From contig JAYJMM010000100.1 in NCBI GenBank assembly GCA_037349105.1, forward strand, positions 1,788,501 through 1,852,500: a stretch of 64,000 bases of DNA. Direction: 5' to 3'. A model generated the notes under the pieces. It did no database searches and had not been told where the DNA came from. It saw nothing but the letters and a program-made list of their open reading frames with translations. Shown here piece by piece: positions 23,101-37,600 of this stretch; the stretch's first letter is position 1, and each line of letters starts with the position of its first letter. The translations under genes were made by a program, and so were the position numbers. Source of the stretch: Limnomonas spitsbergensis. Taxonomy: Eukaryota > Chlorophyta > Chlorophyceae > Chlamydomonadales.

Positions 23101-26100
23101 CTGCTGCTGCGGCTGCGGCGGCAGCAGCTGCTTCGGCGGCGATGCCGCCCTCCAGCCCGGCGGCGGGGCCAGCGGCCGCTGAGAAGGTTACCATTTCACA
23201 AGTCTTCTGCTGGCAGGTTTGTGACAGGGATTTACTAAAAACCTTTCTGCTGATAGGCTTGTGGCGGGGACCCTAAACCTAGAATCCGTCTTCTGGCAGG
23301 TACGTGTCGAGGTTGATTTTAAATGTAGGCCCTTCTGCTGGCAGATATGTGGCGGGGCTAACCCCAAACCCGAACCTTTTTTCCTAGCAGGTATGTGGCG
23401 GGGTCAACCATAAAACCCTTAACCTCTCTGCTGGCAGGCGCAACAGTAAGCATGGATGCCTGTACATGTACTGCCGGCATCTACAGTAGGACACAAACTG
23501 ACGCGCGTGTGTACTGCAGGCATAAGCAGTTGTACACACGCTGACGCGTATGTACTGCATGCATGTGTGGCAGTACATACACGCTGCGACCAGTTGCACA
23601 AAACCTGAAAATAGGGAATGGAAACAGCAGCATGGAGGTGTACGTGATAAGGGTTGAGTATGCAGTGTATCTGTTGCCCTGAGGCCACGTCGGCCACTGC
23701 TTGTTTCAGCGTGCTTCAGCTACAATTTAGCTACCTGGCGGCCTATGGCTGAGGGATCCTGTTGAAGCAAGCCCTGCTGCTTAAACCGCCGGCCGCGGGC
23801 CGGTCAAAGTTTTGTCCCTATCGGCCCAGCGGTGGCCTCCGGTGGCCATCTGAAGGTGGTCTGGTGCGCACTATGTAATGACTTATAGAAGAAATGGACA
23901 CAGGTGTCCGTTCTGCATGACTGTTAGACGCAGGGGTACAGGAACGTTCACCCTGCTGGAGTACTGGGCGAATGATTGAGCATCATTTTCATGAGGCTGC
24001 GTTTGTCCTGATTGGCTATCAGACACCAGAAAAGGGGATCCACCTGTCCAACCCAATTGGGCAAAAGATGGAGGTTCTAAATACCGTGAGTGCATCGTTT
24101 GCCCCGAGGCCGCACCTGTGCCCTGTGAACATGAGAGGCAGGGGAACAGGTCGATTCACCCTGCTTAAGGAAATGGTAACGAATGAAAACGATGGCATCA
24201 TATAATGATAATTTGCATGGAGCAGAATGGCTCGCTCAGCTGCACAAAGCTGTAAAGCAGGCTCAGCTTTCCTGCACCCCGCCCCGCAGGAAAAAGTTTA
24301 CAGCCGCTCCGAAGTCGCCACGATGCAACTGTCGGCCACCGGCGTGCCCCCGCAGGCCGCAGGTGCCGGTGCCAATGCCGGCGGCATGGGTGGTGGCGTT
24401 GTTGCAGGCCGCATGGGCAATGGTGCAGGTGCCGGTGCAGGCCCAGTGGAGGACGACCCCTGGCTGCGCCAGCAGCAGCACAAGCATCACATGGCGGGTG
24501 GGGGTGAGGGCGGCGGGGGCGCGGCAAAGTGCAAGCGGTACGCGGCGCTCGGTTCCAATCAGATGCAACAGAGCAAGAACGAAGCTTGGGTGAGAGCGGG
24601 CCAAGAGCGTGTGTGTGGGGGAAATAGTATTCCTGATCACTATTCCTGATTTTTCGTCATAACCCTTCTTCAGTGTATCTTCTCTTATCTTTCGTCTGCG
24701 ACCATCACCCCTCAAACCATACCCAGCACCCACAAGAGTTCAACCTTGTTATTGCAGAATCCCAGCCTTCGCGGGTCGGTGATGTTCATGTACTTCCAGA
24801 CTGATTATTCAAGCGAGCACCGCACTAAAGCCTCCCAATAGCCTAACCCCTAATCTCTCCTTAACCTTTAACCCCAAGACTCTTACCCCACAAACCCTGC
24901 ACCCTTGGTATTGCAGAACCCCAGCCTGCGCGGCTCGGTCATGTTCACATACGTCCAGACAGATGATTACTGTGAGCGGGAGGAGATGGGCAAGACCGTG
25001 ACCACTTCGGGGACAGAGCAACAGCACCCGCTTTACGTGAAGCTCATGTCCTCGTCAAAAACACGGCAGCAGGTGGGGGACTGGGCCGGAGGGCGGGCGG
25101 AGGTGGGTTAGGAGGGGACAGAGCAACAGCACCCGCTTTACGTGAAGCTCATGTCCTCGTCAAATACACGGCAGCAGGTGGGGGACTGGGCCGGAGGACG
25201 GGCGGAGGTGGGTTAGGAGGGGACAGAGCAACAGCACCCGCTTTACGTGAAGCTCATGTCCTCGTCAAATACACGGCAGCAGGTGGGGGACTGGGCCGGA
25301 GGACGGGCGGAGGTGGGTTAGGAGGGGACAGAGCAACAGCACCCGCTTTACGTGAAGCTCATGTCCTCGTCAAATACACGGCAGCAGGTGGGGGACTGGG
25401 CCGGAGGACGGGCGGAGGTGGGTTAGGAGGGGACAGAGCAACAGCACCCGCTTTACGTGAAGCTCTTGTCCTCGTGAAAAACACGGCAGCAGGTGGGGGA
25501 CTGGGCCGGAGGACGGGTGGGGGTGGGTTAGGAGGGGACAGAGCAACAGCACCCGTTTTACGTGAAGCTCATGTCCTCGTCAAAAACACGGCAGCAGGTG
25601 GGGGACTGGGCCGGAGGACGGGTGGGGGTGGGTTAGGAGGGGACAGAGCAACAGCACCCGCTTTACGTGAAGCTCATGTCCTCGTCAAAAACACGGCAGC
25701 AGGTGGGGGACTGGGCCGGAGGACGGGCGGAGGTGGGTTAGGAGGGGACAGAGCAACAGCACCCGCTTTACGTGAAGAGCATGTCCTCGTCAAAAACATG
25801 GCAGCAGGTGGGGGACTGGGCGGGTGGACGGGTGGGGGTGGGTTAGGAGGGGACAGAGCAACAGCACCCGCTTTACGTGAAGCTCATGTCCCCGTCAAAG
25901 ACGCGGCAGCAGGTGGGGGACTGGGCGGGTGGAGACGGGTGGGCGGCTGGGCTAGTGGTTGCGGGCGGTTGGAAGTGGGGTAGATGTGGGCAGGGTAGAA
26001 GGGGATGTAGCTGCAGCCCCGCTGCACATGAAGCTCATGTCCTTGTCTAAAAGCGCGGCAGCAGGTGGGGGACCGGGCCGGTGGGGATAGGTGGGCAACT

Positions 26101-29100
26101 GGGCGAGCGGATGGAAGTGGGGTAGATGTGGGCAGGGTAGGAGGGGATGGAGCTGCAGCCCCCACTGCACATGAAGCTCATTGACTCCTTGTCAAGAATT
26201 TGGTAGCAGGTGAGGGACTGGTCAGGCAGACGGATGAGGGCAGGTGGGTTAGCCGTCCCCTTCCCCTCCCCTGTTTTCTTCCTTGTTCCTATTATATTCA
26301 CTCCTCTCCTCATATTCCACATTCCTGTCTTGTTCTTCCCCCACTTGTCTGCTCCTCATTTCTTTATATAGCCATATGTTCTCCCCTCTTGTTTTCTCTT
26401 TGCTTAGTCTTCCTCTCCCTCCCATCTTGCGCTGTGCGTGCAGGTGCTCAACTACCGCACAATGTACATCATGGCTGACCTGGCAGATGACCAGGTGGGC
26501 TGCTTGTTCACACACTTCTTCACACTCCATGGTGCACATCGTAGCTGACCTGGCAGACGACCAAGCGGGCTGCTGATTTAAGCTTGGTTGCAGCTGATGT
26601 GTAGCTGATGTGTAGCTGAAATGTAGCTGATACACCATGAAACGAAGTGCAACCTGTGCCTATACCCTATACCCTAAACCCTTAACCCTAAACCTCCTCT
26701 TATCCGCTGCCCCTAGTCTTAGTCCTAACCTTGCCTTATCTCTCAGCTCTGGGCCCTGCCCACATAGCCTGGGGCGTCAAGATTATAAACGCTCAACCAT
26801 CGCCACTACACCTGAGCCTAGACTACATACGCCACGACCCTACACCCTAGACCCTCACTGCAAACCCTTCCCCCCACACCTGAACTGGAAACCCAACTCC
26901 TTCAACCCTAGCTGGAAACCTTACATTCCAAGCCCGTATTGGAAACCCTAAACCATCCCTGGTACATTAGGGTCTGGTATATGTGGGGAAGTGGCCGCCG
27001 CAGTCCCTCTGACCCTATACTCTAAACCAGGAACTGTCAACCTTCAATGCTGGTAACCCTCCCAGGGTCTGGCCTATGTGGAGGAGCTGCTTCTGCTATC
27101 CTTCAAAGCAATACCGGACCCTAAACCCTAGACCCGACATCATGAATCCTCTCAGGGTCTGGCCTATGTGGAGGAGCTGCTTCTGCTATCCTTCAAAGCA
27201 ATACCGGACCCTAAACCCTAGACCCAACATCATGAATCCTTCCAGGGTCTGGCCTATGTGGAGGAGCTGCTTCTGCTATCCTTCAAAGCAATACCGGACC
27301 CTAAACCCTAGACCCAACATCATGAATCCTTCCAGGGTCTGGCCTATGTGGAGGAGCTGCTTCTACTATCCTTCAAAGCAATACCGGACCCTAAACCCTA
27401 CACCCTACACCCGAAATCATGAATCCTCCCAGGGTCTGGCCTATGTGGAGGAGCTGCTTCTGCTATCCTTCAAAGCAATACCGGACCCTTAACCCTACAC
27501 CCTACACCCGAAATCATGAATCCTCTCAGGGTCTGGCCTATGTGGAGGAGCGGCCGTTGCTGTCTATCAAAGCAATACCGGACCCTAAACCCTACACCCT
27601 ACACCCAAAATCATGAATCCTCCCAGGGTCTGGCCTATGTGGAGGAGCTGCTTCTGCTATCCTTCAAAGCAATACCGGACCCTAAACCCTACACCCTACA
27701 CCCGAAATCATGAATCCTCCCAGGGTCTGGCCTATGTGGAGGAGCTGCTTCTGCTATCCTTCAAAGCAATACCGGACCCTTAACCCTACACCCTACACCC
27801 AAAATCATGAATCCTCCCAGGGTCTGGCCTATGTGGAGGAGCGGCCGCTGCTGTCTATCAAAGCAATACCGGACCCTAAACCCTACACCCTACACCCAAA
27901 ATCATGAATCCTCCCAGGGTCTGGCCTATGTGGAGGAGCTGCTTCTGCTATCCTTCAAAGCAATACCGGACCCTTAACCCTACACCCTACACCCGAAATC
28001 ATGAATCCTCTCAGGGTCTGGCCTATGTGGAGGAGCGGCCGTTGCTGTCTATCAAAGCAATACCGGACCCTAAACCCTACACCCTACACCCAAAATCATG
28101 AATCCTCCCAGGGTCTGGCCTATGTGGAGGAGCTGCTTCTGCTATCCTTCAAAGCAATACCGGACCCTAAACCCTACACCCTACACCCGAAATCATGAAT
28201 CCTCCCAGGGTCTGGCCTATGTGGAGGAGCTGCTTCTGCTATCCTTCAAAGCAATACCGGACCCTTAACCCTACACCCTACACCCAAAATCATGAATCCT
28301 CCCAGGGTCTGGCCTATGTGGAGGAGCGGCCGCTGCTGTCTATCAAAGCAATACCGGACCCTAAACCCTACACCCTACACCCAAAATCATGAATCCTCCC
28401 AGGGTCTGGCCTATGTGGAGGAGCGGCCGCTGCTGTCTATCAAAGCAATACCGGACCCTAAACCCTACACCCTACACCCAAAATCATGAATCCTCCCAGG
28501 GTCTGGCCTATGTGGAGGAGCGGCCGCTGCTGTCTATCAAAGCTTTCCCGGACGGCTCGTTTGACATGAAGCCGGGCTTCAGCAAGATGGGCCTCAAGTA
28601 CCGCTTTGAGGACAGTGCAGGTGAGCTGGGGTGGATTGGCCATCAGAAATCAAATCTAAGTTAAAATAGTGGTAAATGAATTCAGCATGGCTTGGCTTGA
28701 CTGAGCTTGGCTTGGCTGTGCTTGACTTGGCCTCAAGGACTGCTTTGAGGACAGTGCGCGTGAGCTGGAATGGCTTCGCTTGATTTGGCTGAGCTTGAAT
28801 TTGCTTCAGTTTTTGTTGAATTACAGTGCAGGTGTGTTGGGCAGTACTTGGGCTGGGGTGGGTAGAGCAGGATAGCCTGGTGTGTAATGGGATGGGGGAG
28901 AGAGGGGTGAGCTGGGTCGGGCTGGCTTGGCCTCAAGTACCTGGTTTTGGAAAGCACAGGTGGGTTGGGGTGGGTTGGCTTCACTGGGCAGAGCTTAGCT
29001 AGGCTTGGCTTGGCCTCAAGCTCCACTTTCAGGATAAGTCTCACTCCCGGTGATCCGGGGTGTAATTGGGTGGGGTGGCATTGGGTGGGGTGTAATTGGG

Positions 29101-31652
29101 TGGGTGTAATTGGGCGGAGTGGCATTGGGTGGGGTGGCATTGGGTGGGGTGTAATTGGGTGTAATTGGGTGGGTGGCATTGGGTGGGGTGTAATTGGGTG
29201 GGGTGTAATTGGGTGGGGTGTAATTGGGTGGGGTGTAATTGGGTGAGGTGTAATTGGGTGGGTGTAATTGGGTGGGGTGTAATTGGGTGAGGTGTAATTG
29301 GGTGGGGTGTTATTGGGTGGGGTGTAATTGGGTGGGGTGTAATTGGGTGGGGTGTAATTGGGTGGGTGGCATTGGGTGGGGTGTAATTGGGTGGGGTGGC
29401 ATTGGGTGGGGTGGCATTGGGTGGGTGGCATTGGGTGGGGTGGCATTGGGTGGGGTGGCATTGGGTGGGGTGGCATTGGGTGGGGTGGTATCAAGCACTG
29501 TTTCGAGGATAGTGTTGCAGTGTGGGTGGGATGGGCTTAGGATGAGCCGATGCTGTGATAGCAAGGCATGAAGTGTTGCTTTCACTCTCACTGCTTGTGT
29601 GTGTGGTTGCTCAAATCAGAACCTACCGATACCGACACCTGGAAAGCAATTGTAAGTTGCCTGAATGAAGGAAAGGAACCCTTGACAAAGCTTGGGAACA
29701 TTTGAACGCAGATGCAGATTTGGCATGCACAGTTGGTATGCACAGATGCCCAGCTGGTATGCACGAGCACAGCAGGGAGAACGCACATATCCTCCGGCAA
29801 GGCGGCACGTGTGCGTCGCGCACATCAAACCGACTGTTTCACTAACAAAGCTTGGATTTTTTTTGAAAACAGACAAAGAGATGGTAGTCGCAAGCACGGC
29901 ATGGAAAGTGCAAATTTCTCCCAGCAAGCTTCTGTAACACTCATGAAAACCAAGGTCTCAACAACCTTGAAAGCATTTGGACATTGATATGCAGGCGGTA
30001 TTTGCGAAGACTGCAATACCTTCCTCATATTCTGGTCGATACACTTATCCTTAGGCAAGCACCACAGCGAAGTGGAAAGGTTTTCAACCAGAACCTAGGA
30101 GCATTTGAACCTGGCTGTGCAGGCGGGATTTACGAGTACAGCGTGGAGAACGCTAGCATTACAGTGGAGCCCAAGCTGGAGAAGAGGACCGCAAAGTAGG
30201 GAGGGGGGGGAAGAGAGGGAGGAGGAGAAGAGGGGTGAGGGGGAAGGAGGGGAGGAGGGGTGAGGGGGAAGAGGGGGAAGAGAGGGAAGGAGGAGAAGAG
30301 GGAAGGAGGGGAAGGAGGGGAAGAGGGGGAGGAGGGGGAGGAGGGAGAGGGGGAAGGAGGGAAAGGGAATGTCTGGGGGCAGTGGGAAAGCAGAAAAGTC
30401 TGAAGTTGGAGCCCAAGCTGGGGAGGAGGATGCGGGGGAAGGAGGGGAAGGGAATGTATTTTTGGGGGCAGTGTAAGGGACACTGACCAGACTGGAAAGC
30501 CCTTTCTTGATGATGTATGTGAATCATGTGAGTGACCACCACTGATTATTTCACCGCGCTTCAGCTACAATTCAGCTACATCACGGCCTACGGCACGTGG
30601 GGTCTGGTGCAGGAAGCCCTACTGCTTCGGCCACCGGCCGTAGGCTGGTCAAGGTTGGGTCAAGGTGCTCTGGCACGTATTGAAATAAACACTGGCGACC
30701 ACCTCCATAACCCACTGCACACCTGACACACCCTCAACATGTCCACGCCTTCCTCACCGGTTCACACATCCCACCTTCTCACACCTCGCCACACTTATCA
30801 ATCGCAGGTTGCAGAAGGCGGTGGCCAAGCGTGCCGAGGAGGTCCGACGGCACAACCTCCGCCTCGAATTTCAGGCACCACCTGGTGAGGACCCTGTGCA
30901 TGGCACAGGGAATCGGCCACAATCACCCGAGCTTGAGCTACAACTCAGCTACAACCCAGCTACAATTTTTGAAGTGTCCGCCATCACCCAGTGAGCTCCC
31001 CTGTTTGTTGCACGGTGATTCGGCTACAATCATAGGTACAATTCAGCTACAATTCAGCCCAAGGTTTTAGAAGCGGTTTAGAAAGCGATGAAGGGGGCGG
31101 TAAAGAAGTGGTTAAGGGTTAAGGCTGATGTTCAGCCGCTGCTCGCTGTATTTTGTTTCCAGGTACGCTTCAGCTACAATTCTGCTACTCCATATCTGCC
31201 CCTCATGTCCCCCCCCCCCCCTCCCTTGCCCTGTAGCCAATCCATTATCCCTCAAACACGTCTTCTTCTTCTGCTACTGCTGCTGATGGATGATCCCCGG
31301 GATGGTGACAAACCCACACTGCTGCTACTGCTGCTGCCCCTCCCCCCTCTCCCCCCCTGCCTTGTAGCCAATCCTGACTGCTTCCACCTGCTGTTGCTGC
31401 TGCTGCTGCTCCCCCCACTTGTAACCTATCTCTTGACACTAAACACACACACACACACACACTGCTGCTGCCCCTCCCCCCCCCCTGTCTTGCGGCCAAT
31501 CCTTGCATTTCCCCCCTAATCTTTAACCCTATTCATCACTTTCCAATGCCCCCCCCCTGCCTTGCAGCCAATCCTGACAGCTTCCGCCTGCTGCTGCTCC
31601 CTCCCCTCACTTGCAACCAGTCTCTTAACCCTTAAACACACACACTTCTTCT

Positions 31653-31687
<35 letters not shown>

Positions 31688-34600
31688 CCCCCCACCCACC
31701 TTGCAGCCAACCCCTGTTTTTTCTCTCTAATCCTTAACCCTATTCGTCACTTTCCAATGCCCCCCACACGCACTTGCAGCCAATCCCGACAGCTTCCGCC
31801 TGCTGCCGTTGCTGCTGCTGCTGCTGCCGCCCTCCCCACCACCTTGCAGCCAATCCCTGAATCCAAAACTGCATACTTCTGCATGGTGAGCAGGTGATGT
31901 AAACACTCACCCACACTTCTTCTGCTGCTGCCCCTTGCCTTGCAGCCAATCCCGACAGCTTCCGCCTGCTGCTGCTGCTTCCCCCCTCACCCACCTTGCA
32001 GCCAATCCCTAAATCCTACACTGCACACTTCTGTATGGTCATGGCAGCACACCCACACTTCTTCTGCTGCTGCCCCTTGCCTTGCAGCCAATCCCGACAG
32101 CTTCCGCCTGCTGCTGCTGGGTGAGATCCTTTCGGCGGCTGATTTTGACGAGGACCAGCTGTACATCGAGTACATGGTGCGCTTTGACCCGCAGCACTGG
32201 GAGCTGCAGACAGCGTGGGAGCAGTGGGAGCCTGGCATGCTGAGGGTGAGTGTGGAGGGGAAGGGGGGGGGGGCAAAAAGGAGCAGCCGGGTATGCTGAG
32301 GGTGAGAGTGGAGAGGAAGGGGAGGGGCAAAAAGGAGCAGCCGGGCATGCTGAGGGTGAGAATGGAGTTGAAGGGGGGGGGGGGCAACAAGGAGCAGCCG
32401 GGCATGCTGAGGGTGAGAACATGGGAGGGGGGAAGCGGGGATGATGTGTTCAGTGAGAAGGAATAAAAAGTGGGCAGGCTGTATGCTTGATCCGTACAGT
32501 TGGACTGCTGCGTGACACCTTTGTGTGCGTGTGTGTGTGTGTGTGCGTGCGTGCATGCGTGCCTGCGTGCGTGTTCGTGCGTGTTCGTGCGTGTTCGTGC
32601 GTGTTCGTGTGTGCGTGTTCGTGCGTGCGTGTTCGTGCGTGCGTGTTCGTGCGTGCGTGTGCGTGTTCGTGTGCGTGTGTGTGTTCGTGTGTGTGCGTGC
32701 GTGTGTGTGTGTGTGTGTGCGTGTGTGTGTGTGTGTCCATGCACATACGCTCTCATAACCGTGTCTGCTGTATCATCTCAATTTCACATGTTATGGTGTT
32801 CCATCGGTTTGCCGCATGTCTCCTTGCTGCGGGTTCAAGGTTATGTTTTGACCCAAGTCGCTGGTTCCCCCCGGCTCGCACTGTCTGGCCCCTAGGTAAA
32901 AGGCGTTGGATGGTTGCGTCTTCGTATTTACAGCACTCTGCCAGGTGGCCATGTTGTCTTCTGTCCACAGAACAATTCCAGGGCGTGACCCACTTCAACC
33001 GTATCGTTAGGACCCAAGGAAGGACCTGCCCTTTCTCACATGTCCACACCCCTGTTCAGAACTCCCAGATGACTGGACGCCAACATGCCCTTTCACACAT
33101 GTCCACACCCCTGTTCAGAACTCCCAGATGACTGGACGCCAACATGCCTCTTCAAACATGTTCAAACCCCTGCTCAGAACTCCTGAAGGACTTGGGGACC
33201 AACCTGCCCCTTCACACATGTTCACACCCCTGTTCAGAACCCCCAGATGACTTGAGGCCAACCTGTCCCTTCACACATGTCCACACAACGTTTTTCAGGG
33301 CGTGACCCACATCAGCCGCACGATCAAGTACCCGGAGGACTCCGGCAGCGACCTGCCCGAGCGATGGGTGGCGCACTTTGCCCACCCGCTGGAGCTGGAG
33401 CTGCTTAGCCGGGGCGAGGTGCCGGTGAACCAGTTCCCGACGCTGCTGATGCAGGAAAGCGGGGTTGGGTTTGGGGCATTTTTGCACCAAACCCTGATTG
33501 TACTGATCCAGGGCGAGGAGCCAGTCAACTAGATCCCGAAGTTACTGATGCAGGACAGCGGGGTTGGGGTTTAGGCTCATCAATTCCGAAACCTGATCAT
33601 GGGCTTTGGGGTTCATGTATGAAGAAACACTTAAACCTGATCATGCAGGAAAGCAGGGTTGCTGCGAGGTTCAGGGTTCAGGCGCTTATATGGCTGAAAC
33701 CTGATCATGCACGACATACCTTTCGCTGAGCAGCCCCTGTGTGGATGCAAAGCAAAAGGGTGGCGGATGCTGCCGGGTTGAGGTTAAATGCCTCGGACAC
33801 CAAGACCCTGCTCATCGTTCACACTGAAACAGGGTATGTGTGGAAAATTGGGTTTTGGGGGGTCACCCTTCAGGGTTCGACCTTGGTGTGACAACATGTT
33901 AGTGGATGGACACCCTCGGCCACCTGACACTGCATATGTTTGCAATTCATTGTTTCACACTTCATTGTCTCACACACCACACTTTGCCATCTCACACATC
34001 ACTCTGTAGGTGTGCTCCTTTGACCGCTACAACCGCCACACGTGTCAGGGGTACGGCTGGCTGGGCCTGCCGTCTGGCGGCAAAGAAGCGCCGCCCTCCG
34101 CGCTGCACTATGTCCACACTTGGAAGCCGCAAGGTGTGACCGGAAAGATGGATGCTGAGTCACACTTGTGTGCCATGCCTGCACCCCCTGCATCAGAGTC
34201 CCGCACACCCTGGTCACACCTTTTTGGATCCATACTGTCCCCACTGACGCCAACACCCATGCCAAGGCGCCAGCACCCACGCCATGCTAGGCACTGAACA
34301 TCAGGCACTTCACTTGGACAGCACACCGTAGGCAGTACATTGTAAGCTGTACACCATTGGCATTACACAGTACCCCCCCACACACACATTCTCACCATAT
34401 CCTCCGCACACACACACCCACACATCCCTCCCCTCTTCCTTCATACGCACCCTGCGCCTATCGTAGGCACCACCCGCAATAAAGTGCAGTAGTTCTTCTT
34501 GAGTAGTACGCAGTGCCTCCCACCCCCCCTACATCCTCACCATATCCTCCATACACACCCTGTGCCTCCTCCTTACTCCCCCCCGTGCCTATCGCAGGCA

Positions 34601-37600
34601 CCACCCGCGATAAAGTGCAGTAGTTCTTCATGAGTAGTACGCAGTGCCTCCCACCCCCCCTACATCCTCACCATATCCTCCATACACACCCTGTGCCTCC
34701 TCCTTACTCCCCCCCGTGCCTATCGCAGGCACCACCTGCGACAAAGTGCAGTAGTTCTTCATGAGTAGTACGCAGTGCCTCCCACCCCCCCTACATCCTC
34801 ACCATATCCTCCATACACACCCTGTGCCTCCTCCTTACTCCCCCCCGTGCCTATCGCAGGCACCACCCGCAATAAAGTGCAGTAGTTCTTCATGAGTAGT
34901 ACGCAGTGCCTCCCACCCCCCCTACATCCTCACCATATCCTCCATACACACCCTGTGCCTCCTCCTTACTCCCCCACGTGCCTATCGCAGGCACCACCCG
35001 CGACAAAGTGCAGTAGTTCTTCATGAGTAGTACGCAGTGCCTCCCACCCCCCCTACATCCTCACCATATCCTCCATACACACCCTGTGCCTCCTCATTAC
35101 TCCCCCACGTGCCTATCGCAGGCACCACCCGCAATAAAGTGCAGGAGTTCTTCATGAGTAGTACGCAGTGCCTCCCACCCCCCCTACATCCTCACCATAT
35201 CCTCCATACACACCCTGTGCCTCCTCCTTACTCCCCCCCGTGCCTATCGCAGGCACCACCCGCAATAAAGTGCAGGAGTTCTTCATGAGTAGTACGCAGT
35301 GCCTCCCACCCCCCCTACATCCTCACCATATCCTCCATACACACCCTGTGCCTCCTCCTTACTCCCCCACGTGCCTATCGCAGGCACCACCCGCGACAAA
35401 GTGCAGTAGTTCTTCATGAGTAGTACGCAGTGCCTCCCACCCCCCCTACATCCTCACCATATCCTCCATACACACCCTGTGCCTCCTCCTTACTCCCCCC
35501 CGTGCCTATCGCAGGCACCACCCGCAATAAAGTGCAGGAGTTCTTCATGAGTAGTACGCAGTGCCTCCCACCCCCCCTACATCCTCACCATATCCTCCAT
35601 ACACACCCTGTGCCTCCTCCTTACTCCCCCCCGTGCCTATCGCAGGCACCACCCGCGACAAAGTGCAGGAGTTCTTCATGAGTAGTACGCAGTGCCTCCC
35701 ACCCCCCCTACATCCTCACCATATCCTCCATACACACCCTGTGCCTCCTCATTACTCCCCCACGTGCCTATCGCAGGCACCACCCGCGACAAAGTGCAGT
35801 AGTTCTTCATGAGTAGTACGCAGTGCCTCCCACCCCCCCTACATCCTCACCATATCCTCCATACACACCCTGTGCCTCCTCCTTACTCCCCCACGTGCCT
35901 ATCGCAGGCACCACCCGCAATAAAGTGCAGTAGTTCTTCATGAGTAGTACGCAGTGCCTCCCACCCCCCCTACATCCTCACCATATCCTCCATACACACC
36001 CTGTGCCTCCTCCTTACTCCCCCCCGTGCCTATCGCAGGCACCACCCGCGACAAAGTGCAGTAGTTCTTCATGAGTAGTACGCAGTGCCTCCCACCCCCC
36101 CTACATCCTCACCATATCCTCCATACACACCCTGTGCCTCCTCATTACTCCCCCACGTGCCTATCGCAGGTACCACCCGCAATAAAGTGCAGTAGTTCTT
36201 CATGAGTAGTACGCAGTGCCTCCCACCCCCCCTACATCCTCACCATATCCTCCATACACACCCTGTGCCTCCTCCTTACTCCCCCCCGTGCCTATCGCAG
36301 GCACCACCCGCGACAAAGTGCAGTAGTTCTTCATGAGTAGTACGCAGTGCCTCCCACCCCCCCTACATCCTCACCATATCCTCCATACACACCCTGTGCC
36401 TCCTCCTTACTCCCCCACGTGCCTATCGCAGGCACCACCCGCGACAAAGTGCAGTAGTTCTTCATGAGTAGTACGCAGTGCCTCCCACCCCCCCTACATC
36501 CTCACCATATCCTCCATACACACCCTGTGCCTCCTCATTACTCCCCCACGTGCCTATCGCAGGCACCACCCGCAATAAAGTGCAGGAGTTCTTCATGAGT
36601 AGTACGCAGTGCCTCCCACCCCCCCTACATCCTCACCATATCCTCCATACACACCCTGTGCCTCCTCCTTACTCCCCCCCGTGCCTATCGCAGGCACCAC
36701 CCGCGACAAAGTGCAGGAGTTCTTCATGAGTAGTACGCAGTGCCTCCCACCCCCCCTACATCCTCACCATATCCTCCATACACACCCTGTGCCTCCTCAT
36801 TACTCCCCCACGTGCCTATCGCAGGCACCACCCGCGACATAGTGCAGTAGTTCTTCATGAGTAGTACGCAGTGCCTCCCACCCCCCCTACATCCTCACCA
36901 TATCCTCCATACACACCCTGTGCCTCCTCCTTACTCCCCCACGTGCCTATCGCAGGCACCACCCGCAATAAAGTGCAGGAGTTCTTCATGAGTAGTACGC
37001 AGTGCCTCCCACCCCCCCTACATCCTCACCATATCCTCCATACACACCCTGTGCCTCCTCCTTACTCCCCCCCGTGCCTATCGCAGGCACCACCCGCGAC
37101 AAAGTGCAGTAGTTCTTCATGAGTAGTACGCAGTGCCTCCCACCCCCCCTACATCCTCACCATATCCTCCATACACACCCTGTGCCTCCTCCTTACTCCC
37201 CCACGTGCCTATCGCAGGCACCACCCGCGATAAAGTGCAGGAGTTCTTCATGAGTAGTACGCAGTGCCTCCCACCCCCCCTACATCCTCACCATATCCTC
37301 CATACACACCCTGTGCCTCCTCCTTACTCCCCCACGTGCCTATCGCAGGCACCACCCGCAATAAAGTGCAGTAGTTCTTCATGAGTAGTACGCAGTGCCT
37401 CCCACCCCCCCTACATCCTCACCATATCCTCCATACACACCCTGTGCCTCCTCCTTACTCCCCCCCGTGCCTATCGCAGGCACCACCCGCGACAAAGTGC
37501 AGGAGTTCTTCATGAGTAGTACGCAGTGCCTCCCACCCCCCCTACATCCTCACCATATCCTCCATACACACCCTGTGCCTCCTCATTACTCCCCCACGTG

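Noticed and set aside
28733..29494. 253-codon minus-strand Pro/His/Thr frame
   Set aside because: Translation of the GGGTGGGGTGTAATT minisatellite.
32016..33131. Long frames rich in His/Thr/Arg or Cys/Val across 32.5 kb
   Set aside because: Translations of a GT/CA microsatellite in MKS1 intron 11.
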